Origin: Siphonodentalium dalli
Taxonomy: Eukaryota; Mollusca; Scaphopoda; Gadilida; Siphonodentaliidae
Assembly: GCA_032622095.1 (NCBI GenBank)
Contig: CP136062.1
Coordinates: 195,867,887-195,931,886 of the forward strand
Direction of reading: 5' to 3'
DNA: 64,000 nucleotides
Shown one piece after another: positions 35,180 to 46,107 of the stretch; the stretch's first letter is position 1; each line of letters opens with the position of its first letter. The notes beneath the pieces are model-generated. The model had not been told where the DNA came from and made no database searches. It saw only the letters and a list, made by a program, of their open reading frames with translations. The position numbers were made by a program, and so were the translations under genes.

Positions 35180-35605
35180 GTATGTACATGTGTATGGACT
35201 AACGCATTAACCATTGCTATACTAAATGGATTCTCCCATTCAGTTAAAAAGCCCAGGCCACTGGGGAAAAATAGCAGATATACCAATATATACTATAACA
35301 GTGACAAGGTTCAACACACCATCTATCATATTGCTCACAGATTCTCAATATTGTTCAAATCAGTCACAATATATTTCAGTGTATCTTATTGGCCATGAAA
35401 TTTCCTACCTTTAGATGTATAATTCCATAATATCTAATGAAGGGAAGTTGAGACATCGTACCGAAAATGTGCAATATCTACATTGGGAGTAAAACGTGTC
35501 GTCAGTCTCCCTGTCCGCCTAATATATTCAATAATTCTAAAAACTTGTCAATTCAGCAAAAATATACCCCAGTGTATGTTATAGGGCATAAAATTATCTT
35601 TCGTT

Positions 35606-35784
35606 TGATATATATAAGGATTAACTGTCATGTGGACTGTTTTTATGGAGATGTAACCGTGAGGTAAGTGGACATAACTTATGTAAAACCCGAAGGGTTT
35701 TACATGCAAGTTATGACCACTTACCTCACGGTTACATCTCCATAAAAATAGTCCACATGACAGTTAATCCTTATATTTATATAC
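35606..35784. repeat. Fold-back palindrome, ~85-bp arms
   Basis: Arms carry gattaactgtcatgtggact and atggagatgtaaccgtgagg with their inverses; the centre is taaaacccgaagggtttta. Lies inside the hAT-like element 35252-37190. Confidence 0.85.
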
Positions 35785-36126
35785 ATTTAGCGAAAAAGCC
35801 ACTTTTGTAAATGTATTTAAATCGAAAAGTGTATCGTGACAAGATCAGCCCAAAATACCCAATAGCACCCTTGGCAAAAGTTAATAGGAACAATTTCTCT
35901 TCGTATTGAAACCCGATGATGTATTAAGTCAATCCTGCGCGAGTCCAAATGCGCCCAAAACATTACGCGTTCGTCTTTCCAAACCCAATGACGTATCGAT
36001 GGTGTTATGAGCTTGGTGTTATAAGGCGTTGCGCATTCACCGAGAAATAACTGCAACTAGCCACGTGGGCGCCGACCAATCAGAATGCTGGATTTAGTGA
36101 TGACAACACTTAGTGTGTAAATATAA

Positions 36127-36835
36127 CTTACCTTACCTTACCTTATGTAACCTTATGTTGTTAGTGGACGCTGGCTTCTATAGATGCCACTATATCCACC
36201 TCTGATTCTTCATCTTCTATTTCTCTGAACTCTCCTGCATTTTTGTTTTTTGTTTGACTGATCGTATCAGGGTCTGTCAGCCTCAATTCAGCCTTGAAAT
36301 TTAATTTAATCTCTTGGTCCTGCCAATGGTAATCGAGATTGTTTTTGAATGAATTCATGTCTTCTGCATAGACGACTTTTTCTGCTAGATGATTCCATGG
36401 CTCCACCACTCTTAGGCTAAATGAGTATTTCCTCACATCCCTGTTCGCTCCTTCCAAGAATAATTTCTAATTATGTCGTCTGGTTCGGAGTTTGGTGCTT
36501 CTTCTTAATATGTCATTCACTTCCGGATCATAGGTGTTAAATATCTTGAAGCATTCTATCATATCTCCTCTTATTCTTCTGTAGTTAAGTGTTGGTATAT
36601 TTAGCTTCTTTAGTCTTTCTTCATATGGTAGTTCTTTTAATTCTGGTATTAGTTTTGTGAATCTTTTTTGGACTTTCTCGAGCATTTCAATGTCTTTCTT
36701 TAAATGTGGACTCCAGGCCGGTTGGGCATATTCTAGATGTGGTCTCACCAGACTTTTGTATAGTTTCAGCATTGTTTTGGTGTCCATGTGCGTAAATGCA
36801 TGGTGAGGTCTATTTAAGCGAAGTCGACATATCGC
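36127..36835 (-). mobile_element. 5'-truncated CR1/L2-like non-LTR element with (TAAGG)n tail
   Basis: Holds the RT fragment described above plus a ~30-bp 3' part ending in about four units of (T)AAGG on the minus strand (plus strand cttaccttacc near 36127-36147). The 5' limit is set where RT similarity begins, about 36830. The exact clade is not resolved. Confidence 0.65.
36161..36830 (-). pseudogene. Non-LTR retrotransposon reverse transcriptase, C-terminal fragment, broken
   Basis: On the minus strand the frame gives LYKSLVRPHLEYAQPAWSPH, KVQKRFTKLIPEL, then DVRKYSFSLRVVEPWNHL. This is the region just after the RT palm/thumb in CR1/L2/Jockey-like non-LTR elements. One in-frame TAA (minus-strand codon 36469-36467) interrupts an otherwise continuous frame. 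The catalytic YADD region is absent, so the copy is 5'-truncated. Towards 36127 the element ends in a short TAAGG tandem, as CR1/L2-type elements often do. It lies inside the hAT-like element at 35252-37190. Confidence 0.8.
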
Positions 36836-38125
36836 ACGGGGAATTCGCAGGTTCGGCAATTGTGATCGCAAGAATTTAATTGGTATCCTTGTATAATCAT
36901 TACTTACCGGACAGGGAGACTGATGATAGCTTTTCGTCGGTAGGTTCTGCTTGTTTTCGATACAATATCTCGACTTCCGTTCGTTTGATACTATCGAATT
37001 ACACATCAAAAGAAAGTAAATTGCATGGCCAATAAGACACAATGAAATGTATTATGACTGATTTGAACAATATTGAGAATCTGTGAGCAATATGATAGAT
37101 GGTGTGTTTTTTCCTAAAATCGTACTTGTGAACCGTGTCTCTGTTATAGTATATATTGGTATATCTGATAATTATCCCCAGGGGCCTGTGTTAAAAAGTA
37201 TACAAATTTGAATGGTCTATTATTCATTTGGTCCATAAAACTGTAAGGTAGAAGGAAATCAAGAATGTGGAGAATGAGTTTAGGACCGGTTTCGTTGCTA
37301 AATATCAGCGATATTCTGTTTTGAAGTTGTATCGCATCATCCAGATCCTAAATAGTGATCCAGATGATGAGGAGTATAGCACACCTTTCCGTAAAAAATG
37401 GGAAAAACATTGGATTTATTTAATTCAGATGCTTACATATTTTGGCCTCAAAAGTCTAGACCAGAACATATTCTTTGCCTTTGTCTTATCTATTATTCAT
37501 TTGGGGTGATGTTAAGGATATATGAGCAGACGAAATGATAATACAAGTGCATAAGAATTCATATTCATTGGTGGGAAATGGTGAGATAATATGTTCAACA
37601 AAAGGCTTGTTGAACTTAAGGTCCTATAGTCATTTGTTGAACTTATTATTTGAACATTTTGTAAAGTCCCTGAACTACTCATCGATGACTATTTATTATA
37701 GAATGGGTTAAAATCTGTTTTGATTGATCACTTGACTTGTCAACAAAGAATATTGAATGTTGCTGTGTAATAAACATAGAACCACACATGAATGAGGTGA
37801 AGAACCTTATCGCACTTGTTTACTATGCCAACTTGAAACATTGCCCCACAATAAACTCATGCAATAGCTACACCACATTCACATGCCTGTGTGATTCTGT
37901 CTTTATGTAGCAGCTTTTTTATTGGGGACCACAAAATGTACTTGTATCCCTCCTGCTATGCGTAAGGTTATCCAATTAAGTTCTGGATTATGTCTACAGT
38001 AATGAGCCCCCATGTGGTCCCCAGATGAGCACATTGTACTACGTCATGTGACGTAATTTAGACCAACCAACGTCCTGCATTCATTGGTGTATTCGAATCT
38101 GAGTTCATGAATGACAGGTTACCAA

Positions 38126-38268
38126 GTCCATATACTAAATATAGAATGGGAACACTGGCACATCATGATAACAGGTCTAGATTCTTACTCCCCGAATTAT
38201 GGGGAGTAAGAATCTAGACCTGTTTAAACATGACATGTCAGTGTTCCCATTCTATATTTAGTATATAG
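38126..38268. repeat. Fold-back palindrome
   Basis: Outer arms tatactaaatatagaatggg and inner arms aacaggtctagattcttact are inverted on the right; the centre is ccccgaattatgggg. A short asymmetry lies between outer and inner arms. Confidence 0.8.
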
Positions 38269-38457
38269 AAACACGGATTTGAATATACCCCACGTTCCGT
38301 GGCTTGAATGGATATGTGAGTGTAAATATTAGATCATGGAAAGAGAACTACTCGCATGAATATGCAGGTCAAGTTTGAATTGTGTACCGACTGAATAGTT
38401 TTGTCAGAGTTATGCCTGTTTTCAATTTACTGTTAATTTTGGATTCTAGATCATACC

Positions 38458-38764
38458 TTAACTCTTTCAGTGCCAGGGGCCGATCTCATCGGCCCTAATT
38501 TACGGTCTGTAGAGTGCCAGGGCCGATGAAATCGGCCCTAAAAAAACCCCAAAAAAACCCCAAAAAATTTGTTTGGATTAATTTTATTTTGGGTATGCTT
38601 AAGCATGCTATAGCAAATTTAAAAACAAACTGGATAAGTCCTTAGGGGCATGTTATAACTCAAAACTATCACCAAGTATTCATGGTAATAATTTTGATGC
38701 CCATGAAAAACGTAAGATTCCCTGGCACTAAACCTACAAAATAAGCCTGGCACTGAAAAGTTAA
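38458..38764. mobile_element. TTAA MITE, relative of 22148 element
   Basis: Starts TTAACTCTTTCAGTGCCAGG and ends CCTGGCACTGAAAAGTTAA. TTAA at both ends; terminal repeats slightly decayed. The motif 'agtgccagggccgat' occurs twice near the left end. No hairpin module is present. Confidence 0.75.
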
Positions 38765-39394
38765 GCTCTACTTCAATTTCCACGGTTCTAAAAGTGTTCT
38801 AAAGAGCAACATTTTCAAGGATGTTTGATTAAGCGGTATTTTATTTTTTAATTATAAATATATTTATAAACTTTAAAATGCATTGGATGCTAGCGCCAAT
38901 AGGGATGTAATTGTGTCCGGAAACCAGCAAAAAGTTATGCCTGCATATTCCTCTGTAGTATATACCACTGGAAAGAGGAACCTGTTCAGTGATGCAAGCA
39001 GCATAACTCTAGTCTTCCCTCCACAAATAATAGCAAACATCAAACTATGTTTGGAAACTAGCAACGATGACCGACTTTATTCATTAAATGTCACGATAGC
39101 AGGCCTTACCACGTTAAGCATACATACAGCCCCAGTGACGCCATCCCCCCAAACCACAAAAAAATGCCGTTCTGATTATTTATTTATTTATGGTGGAAGT
39201 CTGTAACCCGAGCCATTGCAGAGCCCGTCTGCAGGGTGAGAAGATGCTGTTCCCCAAACTCACAACACAACTTTCTAGTAAGTTGCCGGGACGAACACTG
39301 TGTTATTGTGAATAATCAATATATTTTTTTATCTTGACTACAAACTTGGATGCCATGTTGAAATTTTCCCCAAGGAGGATTTCAGTGGTTTTTA

Positions 39395-40330
39395 TAGGTA
39401 CACATAGTGTCGACGTCCGGATTGACCACTCGTCGTTTGTCCGTCCGTCCGTCCGTCCGTCTGTCTGTCTTCTCTGTTCGTAGACACTTTACGCATAATG
39501 CGATAACTCAAATATTTTCTATCCGATCGGAACCAAATTTTGTATATGGGTTTTTAAGGCCAAAATACAGATCGAGTTCAAATATGGGTTTCATCCGAGT
39601 TTTCTTTTGCTGAGTTATGGCCCTTTTTCGACTTTATGCATGCTGACTTTACTCAAACAATTTTTATCCGATTGGAACCAAATAGTCTATTGTTCATTTG
39701 TAGGGATGTTCTCAGAATTTGAGCAGACCAAGAGAACCCCATTTAGTAGCACTATTTTTATAAAGTTACCCAGTCCTATAATATGATATCTGATGCTCAA
39801 TGTCCTGCACAAATATAATGACTTTAATAGCCATCTGTTGTATATTTCATTTCCATAGTGTGTGGACAGTGTTGGCCCAGGGTTTATCAACTCCCACATA
39901 GCCCTCTGGTTTAGCCCATCAATGCAATATTCAAATGACATACCTGGTACAGTCCCCTTATTTTATAGAGTTAAAATTGTTAACCCTGGTCATCAATTTT
40001 ATGCTTTTGTATATTTTTCATGTAATCATTCTCCTATATCTCCAGGTTTCTCCTCCTACACTTGTATGGATTTTTGTAGTTAAAAATGAACCATTCTCAA
40101 CATTCCTGATATTTTAACAGAAATACTTTTCATCTGATATATCTCATTTTATTGAGATGCATGTAAATTTGGTATGTGAGTTTCTCAGCCCAAAATACGG
40201 ATAGAATTCTAATTTGGGTTTGATCTGGGTTTTTTTATATGGCTTATGGATTTTATAGCATCCAACCATAATTAGCTGATTAATATCGCCAAAGAATGGG
40301 TTAAACATCTGCCGATCGTGATCGGCCTCT
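39395..40330 (+). repeat. Long dispersed repeat, copy 2
   Basis: Same order of blocks as 595-1880 but with an internal deletion of about two of the 170-bp units. It ends at gatcgtgatcggcctctcac. In the intron between E8 and E9. A CCGT microsatellite is at 39439-39470. Confidence 0.75.
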
Positions 40331-40515
40331 CACGATCGGCAACTCGTTGGATATGTTTCTACAGTGTCATTCACACAAAATGACATCAAAACTGGCTTGT
40401 TGTCAATTTATTCAAGTTCACACACCCCATTGACTGGACTAAAAATTATTACGTGGGTGTGGAAATTCACAATTATAAATACTGGTGAACAGCACTTGCC
40501 ATTTTAACAAGATAT

Positions 40516-40756
40516 CTAACCCTTTCTTTACTAAATGGAATCTTCGAACTGGTTATAAAAGTATATACTTATTCATTTGGAGGGCTATTCTGGAAAAATT
40601 AAAAGATGACAAACAAACGAAAAGACAATAAAAACACAGAACAATTCCATTTCCTTGATGGGAATTGTCCAGATATTATGCTCAGTTGTTGAACTTATTA
40701 TCTGAACAATTCCTAAGGGAACTACTTGCCAATGAGTATTTAGTATAGAAGAGTTA
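40516..40756. mobile_element. 'TATACTAAAT' family MITE
   Basis: Left end taaccctttctttactaaat, right end tatttagtatagaagagtta, imperfect inverse of each other, with a central 'ttgttgaacttattatctga' block shared with 22830-22906, 37566-37665 and 52618-52675. It ends 55 bp upstream of exon E9. Confidence 0.6.
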
Positions 40757-40811
40757 ATAAAATATAGTACATCAGGAATCATTCAAATTTATTTATTATT
40801 ATGTTTTTCAG

Positions 40812-41066
40812 TTGCCCAAAGGGTCGTGACAAAGAGCCATAATCTGGATGGGGCACAATTAATTGTGACATTATTTGTACCTCCTCCTCCGTTCAAACCG
40901 AAGCCAACATACAAAGACCGTATACTAGTGAAAAACCTTAATGAGAATACATCGAAGGACAACCTGATTAACTATTTGGAGAACAAATCTGGAGGCAAGA
41001 TCATCGACAAAATATTATATGCTGAGGAGGAAACTACAGCATTGGCTATATTCTCAACACCTATCG
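40812..41066 (+). CDS. PARP14-like: PARP14-like gene, exon E9: end of RRM4 and start of RRM5
   Basis: The acceptor is atgtttttcag and the donor ATCG|GTGAGT; 85 codons, phase 1-1. It begins VAQRVVTKSHNLDGAQLIVT (end of RRM4). A short proline-rich linker (FVPPPPFKPKP) follows, then RRM5 (RILVKNLNENTSKDNLINYL, ENKSGGKIIDK, TTALAIFSTPIG). RRM5 is more divergent than RRM3/4: the usual RRAGG segment is reduced to SGG. It follows 5.6 kb of intron that holds two nested transposons and a retroelement fragment. Confidence 0.9.
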
Positions 41067-41115
41067 GTGAGTTTAACACTGTTATTATACCTTGATGATC
41101 GAAGTGAATGGTAGG

Positions 41116-41225
41116 TACAGTAATACCCTAAATAATCGACTCCTTAACTGCAGCAGAATTATGGGTAACTCTTCGGGATTTAGTTGGAAATATGGCTTGT
41201 TGCCATTCATTGGAAAGCTCTCACC
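41116..41225 (+). mobile_element. Hairpin MITE, single arm
   Basis: Runs from tacagtaataccctaaataa to ttgccattcattggaaagct, then merges directly into a 'caccgatttccttaggcaca' dispersed repeat. It lies 50 bp after exon E9. Confidence 0.75.
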
Positions 41226-42430
41226 GATTTCCTTAGGCACACCCTACAGGCCGCACCCCTCTTCTATCTTTACCAAACTTCATATTTAGCTTCAGGGTCA
41301 CATATAGATGGGAGCTATAACAAATTTCCGATTTTCGTTGAAAAACATGGCTGCCAGCAGGCATTTTGGATTTCAAATTTGAATCCATCGGTACACCCTA
41401 CTGCTCGTATTTAAAATTTTGCAGGCATGATTGTGATCACCTGTAGATGGGAGAGAATTTGAATGATTTCGATGAAGAACATGGCCGCCGTCAGCCATTT
41501 TGGAATTTTGCATGACTAAATTCTTTGGCGCACCCTACAGGCCACATCTCTAATCCAATCTTCACCAAACTACATATGGATCCTCGGGGTGATCTCTGGA
41601 TAGGAGCCTCCTATTTTGACTGAAATTTGTTAAAAAACATGGCCACCATCAGCCATCTTGGATTTCAAATTTGAATCCTGGGGCACACCCCGCAGCCTGC
41701 ATTTATTCGAGAATTGATTTGAAATTTACAGGCATGTGTACAATCACCTGGGATGGGAGCTATCAAATTTGCACAATTTTCAATGAAAAACATGGCAGCC
41801 ATCTTGGAATTTACTCTTTGTAAGTTTGTATGACTAAATTCTTCGACACACATACAGGCCACATGTCTCATCCAATCATCACCAAACTTTATATGGATCT
41901 TTGGGGTGACCTCTAGATTGGAGCCTCCTATCTTGACAAAAATTTGTAGAAAAATGGCCAGCAGCCATCTTGAATTTTATTGTTTGTATGACTAAATCCT
42001 TTGGTGCACCCTACAGACCACATTCCTCATCCGATCATCACCAGACTTTATACCGATCTTCGGGGCGACCTCTATCCATTTTGAATTTCAAATATGAATC
42101 CATCGGCACACCCATCGTAGCCAGCATTTATTGGAGAATTATTTCGAAAATTTAGAATCGCCTCTAGATTTGAGCTATCAAATTTGACAAAATTTCGATG
42201 AAAAACATGGCTGCCAGCAGCCATCTTGGATTTTACTCTTTGCATGACTAAATCCTTTGGCACATGCCTCATCCGATCATCACCATACTGCATATTGACC
42301 TTCGGGGTGACACCTAGATGGGAGCCTCCTATTTTCACCAAATTTCATTAAAAAACATGGCTGCCAGCAGCCATCTTGGATTTCAAATTTGAATCTATCG
42401 GCACCCTGCAGCCCACATTTTTGGTGAAAT
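41220..42430 (+). repeat. Degenerate tandem array ('gccatcttggatttca' type), 7-8 units
   Basis: Repeats of 'aaaaacatggctgccagcag', 'ccatcttggatttcaaattt', 'gaatccatcggcacacccta' and 'ctagatgggagcctcctatt' at ~150-bp spacing. In the intron between E9 and E10. Confidence 0.75.
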
Positions 42431-42755
42431 TTTTCAAATGAAAATAATTTCATCTACACAATACAAGATCTTTACTATAACTTTTTGGCTTTCCTACTTC
42501 TTCATTCTATTTGTTGCTCAGCAAAAAATAATCTCCTTTGCAAGTTGAGCTACAGTGTCATTGACACTTTCATTAATGATTCTTGGTTGGACAGATTCAC
42601 TCTTATGGGCAAAACACTTGACGCGAGCCATCTTTGATGCGCAACACTGGTTTGGTATGTCACACTATGTGAAATGCCACATGGAATGATAGCCCAGCTC
42701 TGCTGTAGAATTTGTGTACATCCTCATGAATATCTCAACCATGGGTCACTGAAAC

Positions 42756-43775
42756 CAGGGTTTCCGCTAGGGGTTGGGGGAATGTGGCCGTTTTTGGGGA
42801 GCACATACCCGGCGCCCTGTCGGGAGAAAATTTGGATGTTTATCACTGAAAAGTAGCCATTTCCTTGCACTTGAGACAACAAGCAGGAACATTGAAGAAG
42901 CTTGGTATAGACTACAAAATTAAAACAGATAGTCTTTCTTTGATCTCAAGTTAATGAACTAAAAGCATGTAAGCAGCACCACAACATACAGTGGATAGAA
43001 TGACTTTTATAAGAGTAGCAATATTAAAAGCCGACATCAAAGGAACTAAAGACATATTGTCACACTCAGTGTCAAGTGTACTCTAGCAGAAACCAGTGTT
43101 ACGGTTTCGTGAGCAGAGCTCATGTCACATGCTCTGCATGCTTTCTTTGTATTCACAGTACCACTGAATCAAAACAATTTGATGAAAATCAAAATTTCCT
43201 CAGACAGAGATGACCTCATGCTGGATTTGTATAATGGACAATTTTGTATTAATTGGACACAGAATAAATACATTGATAATAACTATTAATATTTTAATTG
43301 TTTTATTTTGAATTAAACATTTCTTTGATACAGACCTTGTTTTGAGGTAAAAGGTCTTCACTTTTCGTCGCAGTGACTGCCAGAACTCACCTGTGTTCAT
43401 GGTTGCAGCTCAGAATTCAGCCCCCCCTAATGACTTACCAATGTATAATGCGCATTTTAAGGCAAATAGTGGGTCAGAAAGTTTGCACTTATAGACAGAA
43501 ATCTACGGTAAATTAAAATGTGAAAGGCTGATTGGTACTAAACATTCTCCAACAAAGCGTTACTCAGGATGGTGTTGACAACTGTGCACGTGGTCCGCGC
43601 AACTGATCATGTCTTATTCAGACAGGATTCCTTGAAATCTGCTAATCATCAGTGTCAGTGATCACTCGTCCTGTGTAAAAGGGGGCTGAGCTAGGTCAGT
43701 GGCTACTTTGTGGCCAATATTGAGTCAAGGTTGGGGAGGGGAATGAGGCCGCCTGCCATAGTAGCGGAAACCCTG
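42756..43775. mobile_element. DNA transposon remnant with CAGGGTTTCCGCTA ends, 7-bp duplication
   Basis: The left end CAGGGTTTCCGCTA is inverted at the right end TAGCGGAAACCCTG. CTGAAAC flanks it at 42749-42755 and 43776-43782. Next to each end is a G-rich stretch (ggggttggggg / gttggggagggga). The ~1-kb interior has no transposase. hAT-like ends, but the duplication reads as 7 bp. A further left end, cagggtttcccctaggggtt, is at 61678. Confidence 0.7.
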
Positions 43776-43782
43776 CTGAAAC

Positions 43783-45870
43783 TCAATGATATTGGATACA
43801 GATATTTAACACAGGTAAAGCCAGCTTAAAAAAAAAACCATTGATGTGATCAAGAATGGTCATGGTCCAGTGATTTTCCTGCTTATGTTAAGACCACACT
43901 AGGTGGTATGTAATGTGGGGGTATACACCATGTGACAGCCCAGCTCTTGTTTTAAACAGGGTTCATAAAGATGTTTAAAACCTTGAAAATATCTTGAACA
44001 TGACTTTGTTCTTTCCAGACTATTTGCAACTCTTGATAAAATAGAGCAAGATTCTTCAAAAGTGCTTGAATATTACCCATGGCAGGGGTTTAAAGACATG
44101 CTAATTTCACAACATCAAACTGATATATCATGACTCGGCCACTCGACCCATTTGATGAATTCAAAATTTAACTACTAGTATTGTGCCATTTCATAAAACA
44201 CAACGTTTGAACTGCGCAAAAATGTTAACAAACAGTTCTTCATTCGTCCCGAACAAATCACTGATTAACAAATGAGAATGATTTCATAAATGAGGGTCAC
44301 TTAGTTTAATTTGTATGAAAGAATGGTATTGTGTGCTGGCAATTTTTATATACAGTTTATTGAATTACCTGTGTTGAGCAAGTTGATTTTCTGTGAGCCA
44401 CAACAGATTGTTTCAAATCACTTTAACTAACACGACCAGTTTATTATATGCCCGTTTGAAAAAACAGTCGTATTATGTAAATGGGTTGTCCTTCCGTCGT
44501 CCGTCGTCCATCCATCGTCCGTCTGCTTTTGGTTTCTGAATGATAACTTTAGATTGAATCGAGTGAACTGAACCAGATTTGGTATGTTAGTTTACCACAC
44601 CAAAATACAGATCAAGAATGAATATGGGTTTCGTCCGCATGATTTTGACTGAGTTATGCCCCTTTTTCGACTTAGATTTTACCTGATTTGCCGTTTCCGG
44701 ATGATAACTTTAGATTGAGTCAAGCGAACTGAACCATATTTGGTATATTAGTTTACCACCCCGACTTAGATTTTAATGATTGTTGATATGGTTATTTCTC
44801 ACTGGTAACAAGGTATATTAATTTCAACTTAAAATGTTTATATTTTGAGGTTTCTGATTGATGAAAAAAATTAGGTATGTGAATTTTTCAGTCAAAAATA
44901 CCACACTTGAAGTGATTGTGTTTTATTTTTGTTATTATTTCGTCTTAGGTCAAAGGTTTCAAACAAATGAATTAAACCTTGCCCCACTCTACTCCAGAAA
45001 TTGGCGTATTATGCCACGCCCCAACTGCATGCTCTTGTTTACTTAGATGAACAAATTATTACATGAAGTTATTACAGTTAATTCATATGTGTTAATGAAA
45101 ATGGTTTTCAACATACACAGTTGCATATCTCCACATCCACATGCTGAATAAAGTTAAAGTCTGTGCTTAAGTTCAGCTAAACCATTTCTATACTAACTGG
45201 AATCTCACACTTAGTGTTAAAAGTATACATTGAAATGGTCTATTATTCATTTGGATTGCCGTTCTGATAATAATAGCAGACGGCAGACATGCGAAAAGAT
45301 GAAAAGATAATACAAGTCAAACGACCTTTGGTGATATTCCAAACTGAGTCAAAAAGATTTTGGGTATTAAATGCTATCTTGATGTAGCGGTATGTATTTT
45401 CTCTATAAAATTGATCCTCAGTTTCTATGTTCAAAACATTGAACATCTGCTTCCCATTAATAATGCATTCTCTATGAAAATTTAATGTTGTGTTGGTGTG
45501 TTGTCTACAGTGAGCGCTGATTTGTTTTTTGGCTGGCTGCCAATAGAAACTCACCAACCAACTTCCTGTTTTCGAATTGCCCTGTCTTTCCTTCACCCAT
45601 TAATCTGACTTTGTGATATATTCTAGACACTAAAATGATGATAAAAGTCAATAAACCAATAATACAGTGTGAGACTATTCAAGTATTTAGTAGAAGTAAT
45701 CAAAATGTAATCATGGTTACAGGTACATTTGAATGTAATCTATTACAATTACTTGTAATAAAAAATTGTCATGATTACTGATTACAGGCGATTATTCCAA
45801 ATTCTGTAATCGATTACTTTGATTATGATTACCCCAACTATGAAACTAGCTACTGTCTATTTCGTCTCAG
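43783..45870. other. Intron between E9 and E10: repeats and unassigned sequence
   Basis: Apart from the repeat at 44440-44800 and a 'TATACTAAAT'-family fragment at 45178-45330, I see nothing identifiable. Just before E10 is an imperfect repeat of 'taatcgattac'-type words (45715-45830). Confidence 0.4.
44440..44800 (+). repeat. Dispersed 'GCCCGTTTGAAAAAACAG' repeat
   Basis: Starts atatgcccgtttgaaaaaac, CCGTCGTCC tract, then two units of ccggatgataactttagatt-type sequence. A shorter copy is at 46390-46600 (cgcccttttgaaaaaaaggt). In the introns on either side of E10. Confidence 0.65.
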
Positions 45871-46107
45871 ATCGATCTCTGATTGTGGCTAATACTTCCA
45901 AGAAAGAATTGGATGGCAACATCATACAGATAGCTCCAGTTCCATTATCTGACTGCCTTTTGGTGAGGAACCTCAACACTGTCACAACCAGAGATGGCAT
46001 CGAGAGTTATTTTGAGAACACCAAGAGATGTGGTGGCAATGGTGTTAGAGATGTGAACAGAAATACTGATGACAATACAGCTCTTGTCTACTATGAAAAG
46101 GTGGAAG
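45871..46107 (+). CDS. PARP14-like: PARP14-like gene, exon E10: end of RRM5 and start of RRM6
   Basis: The acceptor is ctatttcgtctcag and the donor GGAAG|GTAAGC; 79 codons, phase 1-1. The first residues (DRSLIVANTSKKELDGNIIQ) align with the VAQRVL...LDGAEL segment of the other exons and finish RRM5. RRM6 follows: CLLVRNLNTVTTRDGIESYF, ENTKRCGGNGV, TALVYYEKVEG. The reading frame stays open upstream of the acceptor for about 17 codons and downstream of the donor for about 45, but the homology ends exactly at the splice sites. Confidence 0.88.

Larger units (their letters stand above)
33701..35204 (+). repeat. ~1-kb tandem segmental duplication carrying E7 and E8
   Basis: 33701-34205 and 34700-35204 align at a constant offset of 999 bp, covering about 200 bp of upstream intron (gtgaacaatgattcc, cttgatgaatcatggtgcta, ggctatctttatac), the exon, and about 20 bp past the donor. 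Sequence between the copies (34206-34699) is not duplicated in the window. Confidence 0.85.
35252..37190. mobile_element. hAT-like long-TIR element with 8-bp target duplication
   Basis: Ends are CCCAGGCCACTGGGGA and, inverted, CACAGGCCCCTGGGGA; flanked by TTAAAAAG at 35244-35251 and 37191-37198. The terminal inverted repeats extend about 280 bp (to ~35525 on the left, from ~36905 on the right; both contain the ccaatatatactataacag block). The centre holds a fold-back (35606-35784) and the RT fragment. It begins 72 bp after exon E8. Confidence 0.8.
35207..37711. mobile_element. TTAA-ended MITE ('TATACTAAAT' family) split by the hAT-like element
   Basis: Begins TTAACCATTGCTATACTAAA and ends ATTATAGAATGGGTTAA. 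Removing 35252-37190 and one TTAAAAAG restores the arrangement seen uninterrupted at 45178 ('gtgttaaaagtatacattgaaatggtctattattcatttgg' compared piecewise). The inner part holds 'gttcaac..gttgaactt' inverted repeats at 37566-37665. Related copies are at 40516-40756 and 22735-22945. Confidence 0.6.

Noticed and set aside
37267-37509. 80-codon frame beginning with GTG (ENEFRTGFVAKYQRYSVLKL)
   Set aside because: It looks somewhat protein-like but lies inside a TTAA MITE, has no ATG, no clear splice sites and no family I recognise.
38883-39206. 107-codon frame that might be another RRM exon between E8 and E9
   Set aside because: A phase-1 acceptor (cctctgtag) and a PVTPSPQTTKKC stretch recall the RRM linkers, but the expected LDGAEL and FENKRRAGG segments are absent and E8-E9 already join in phase.
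45243-45596. 117-codon minus-strand frame
   Set aside because: Lies within a repeat-family fragment in an intron, with no recognisable motif and no supporting splice sites.
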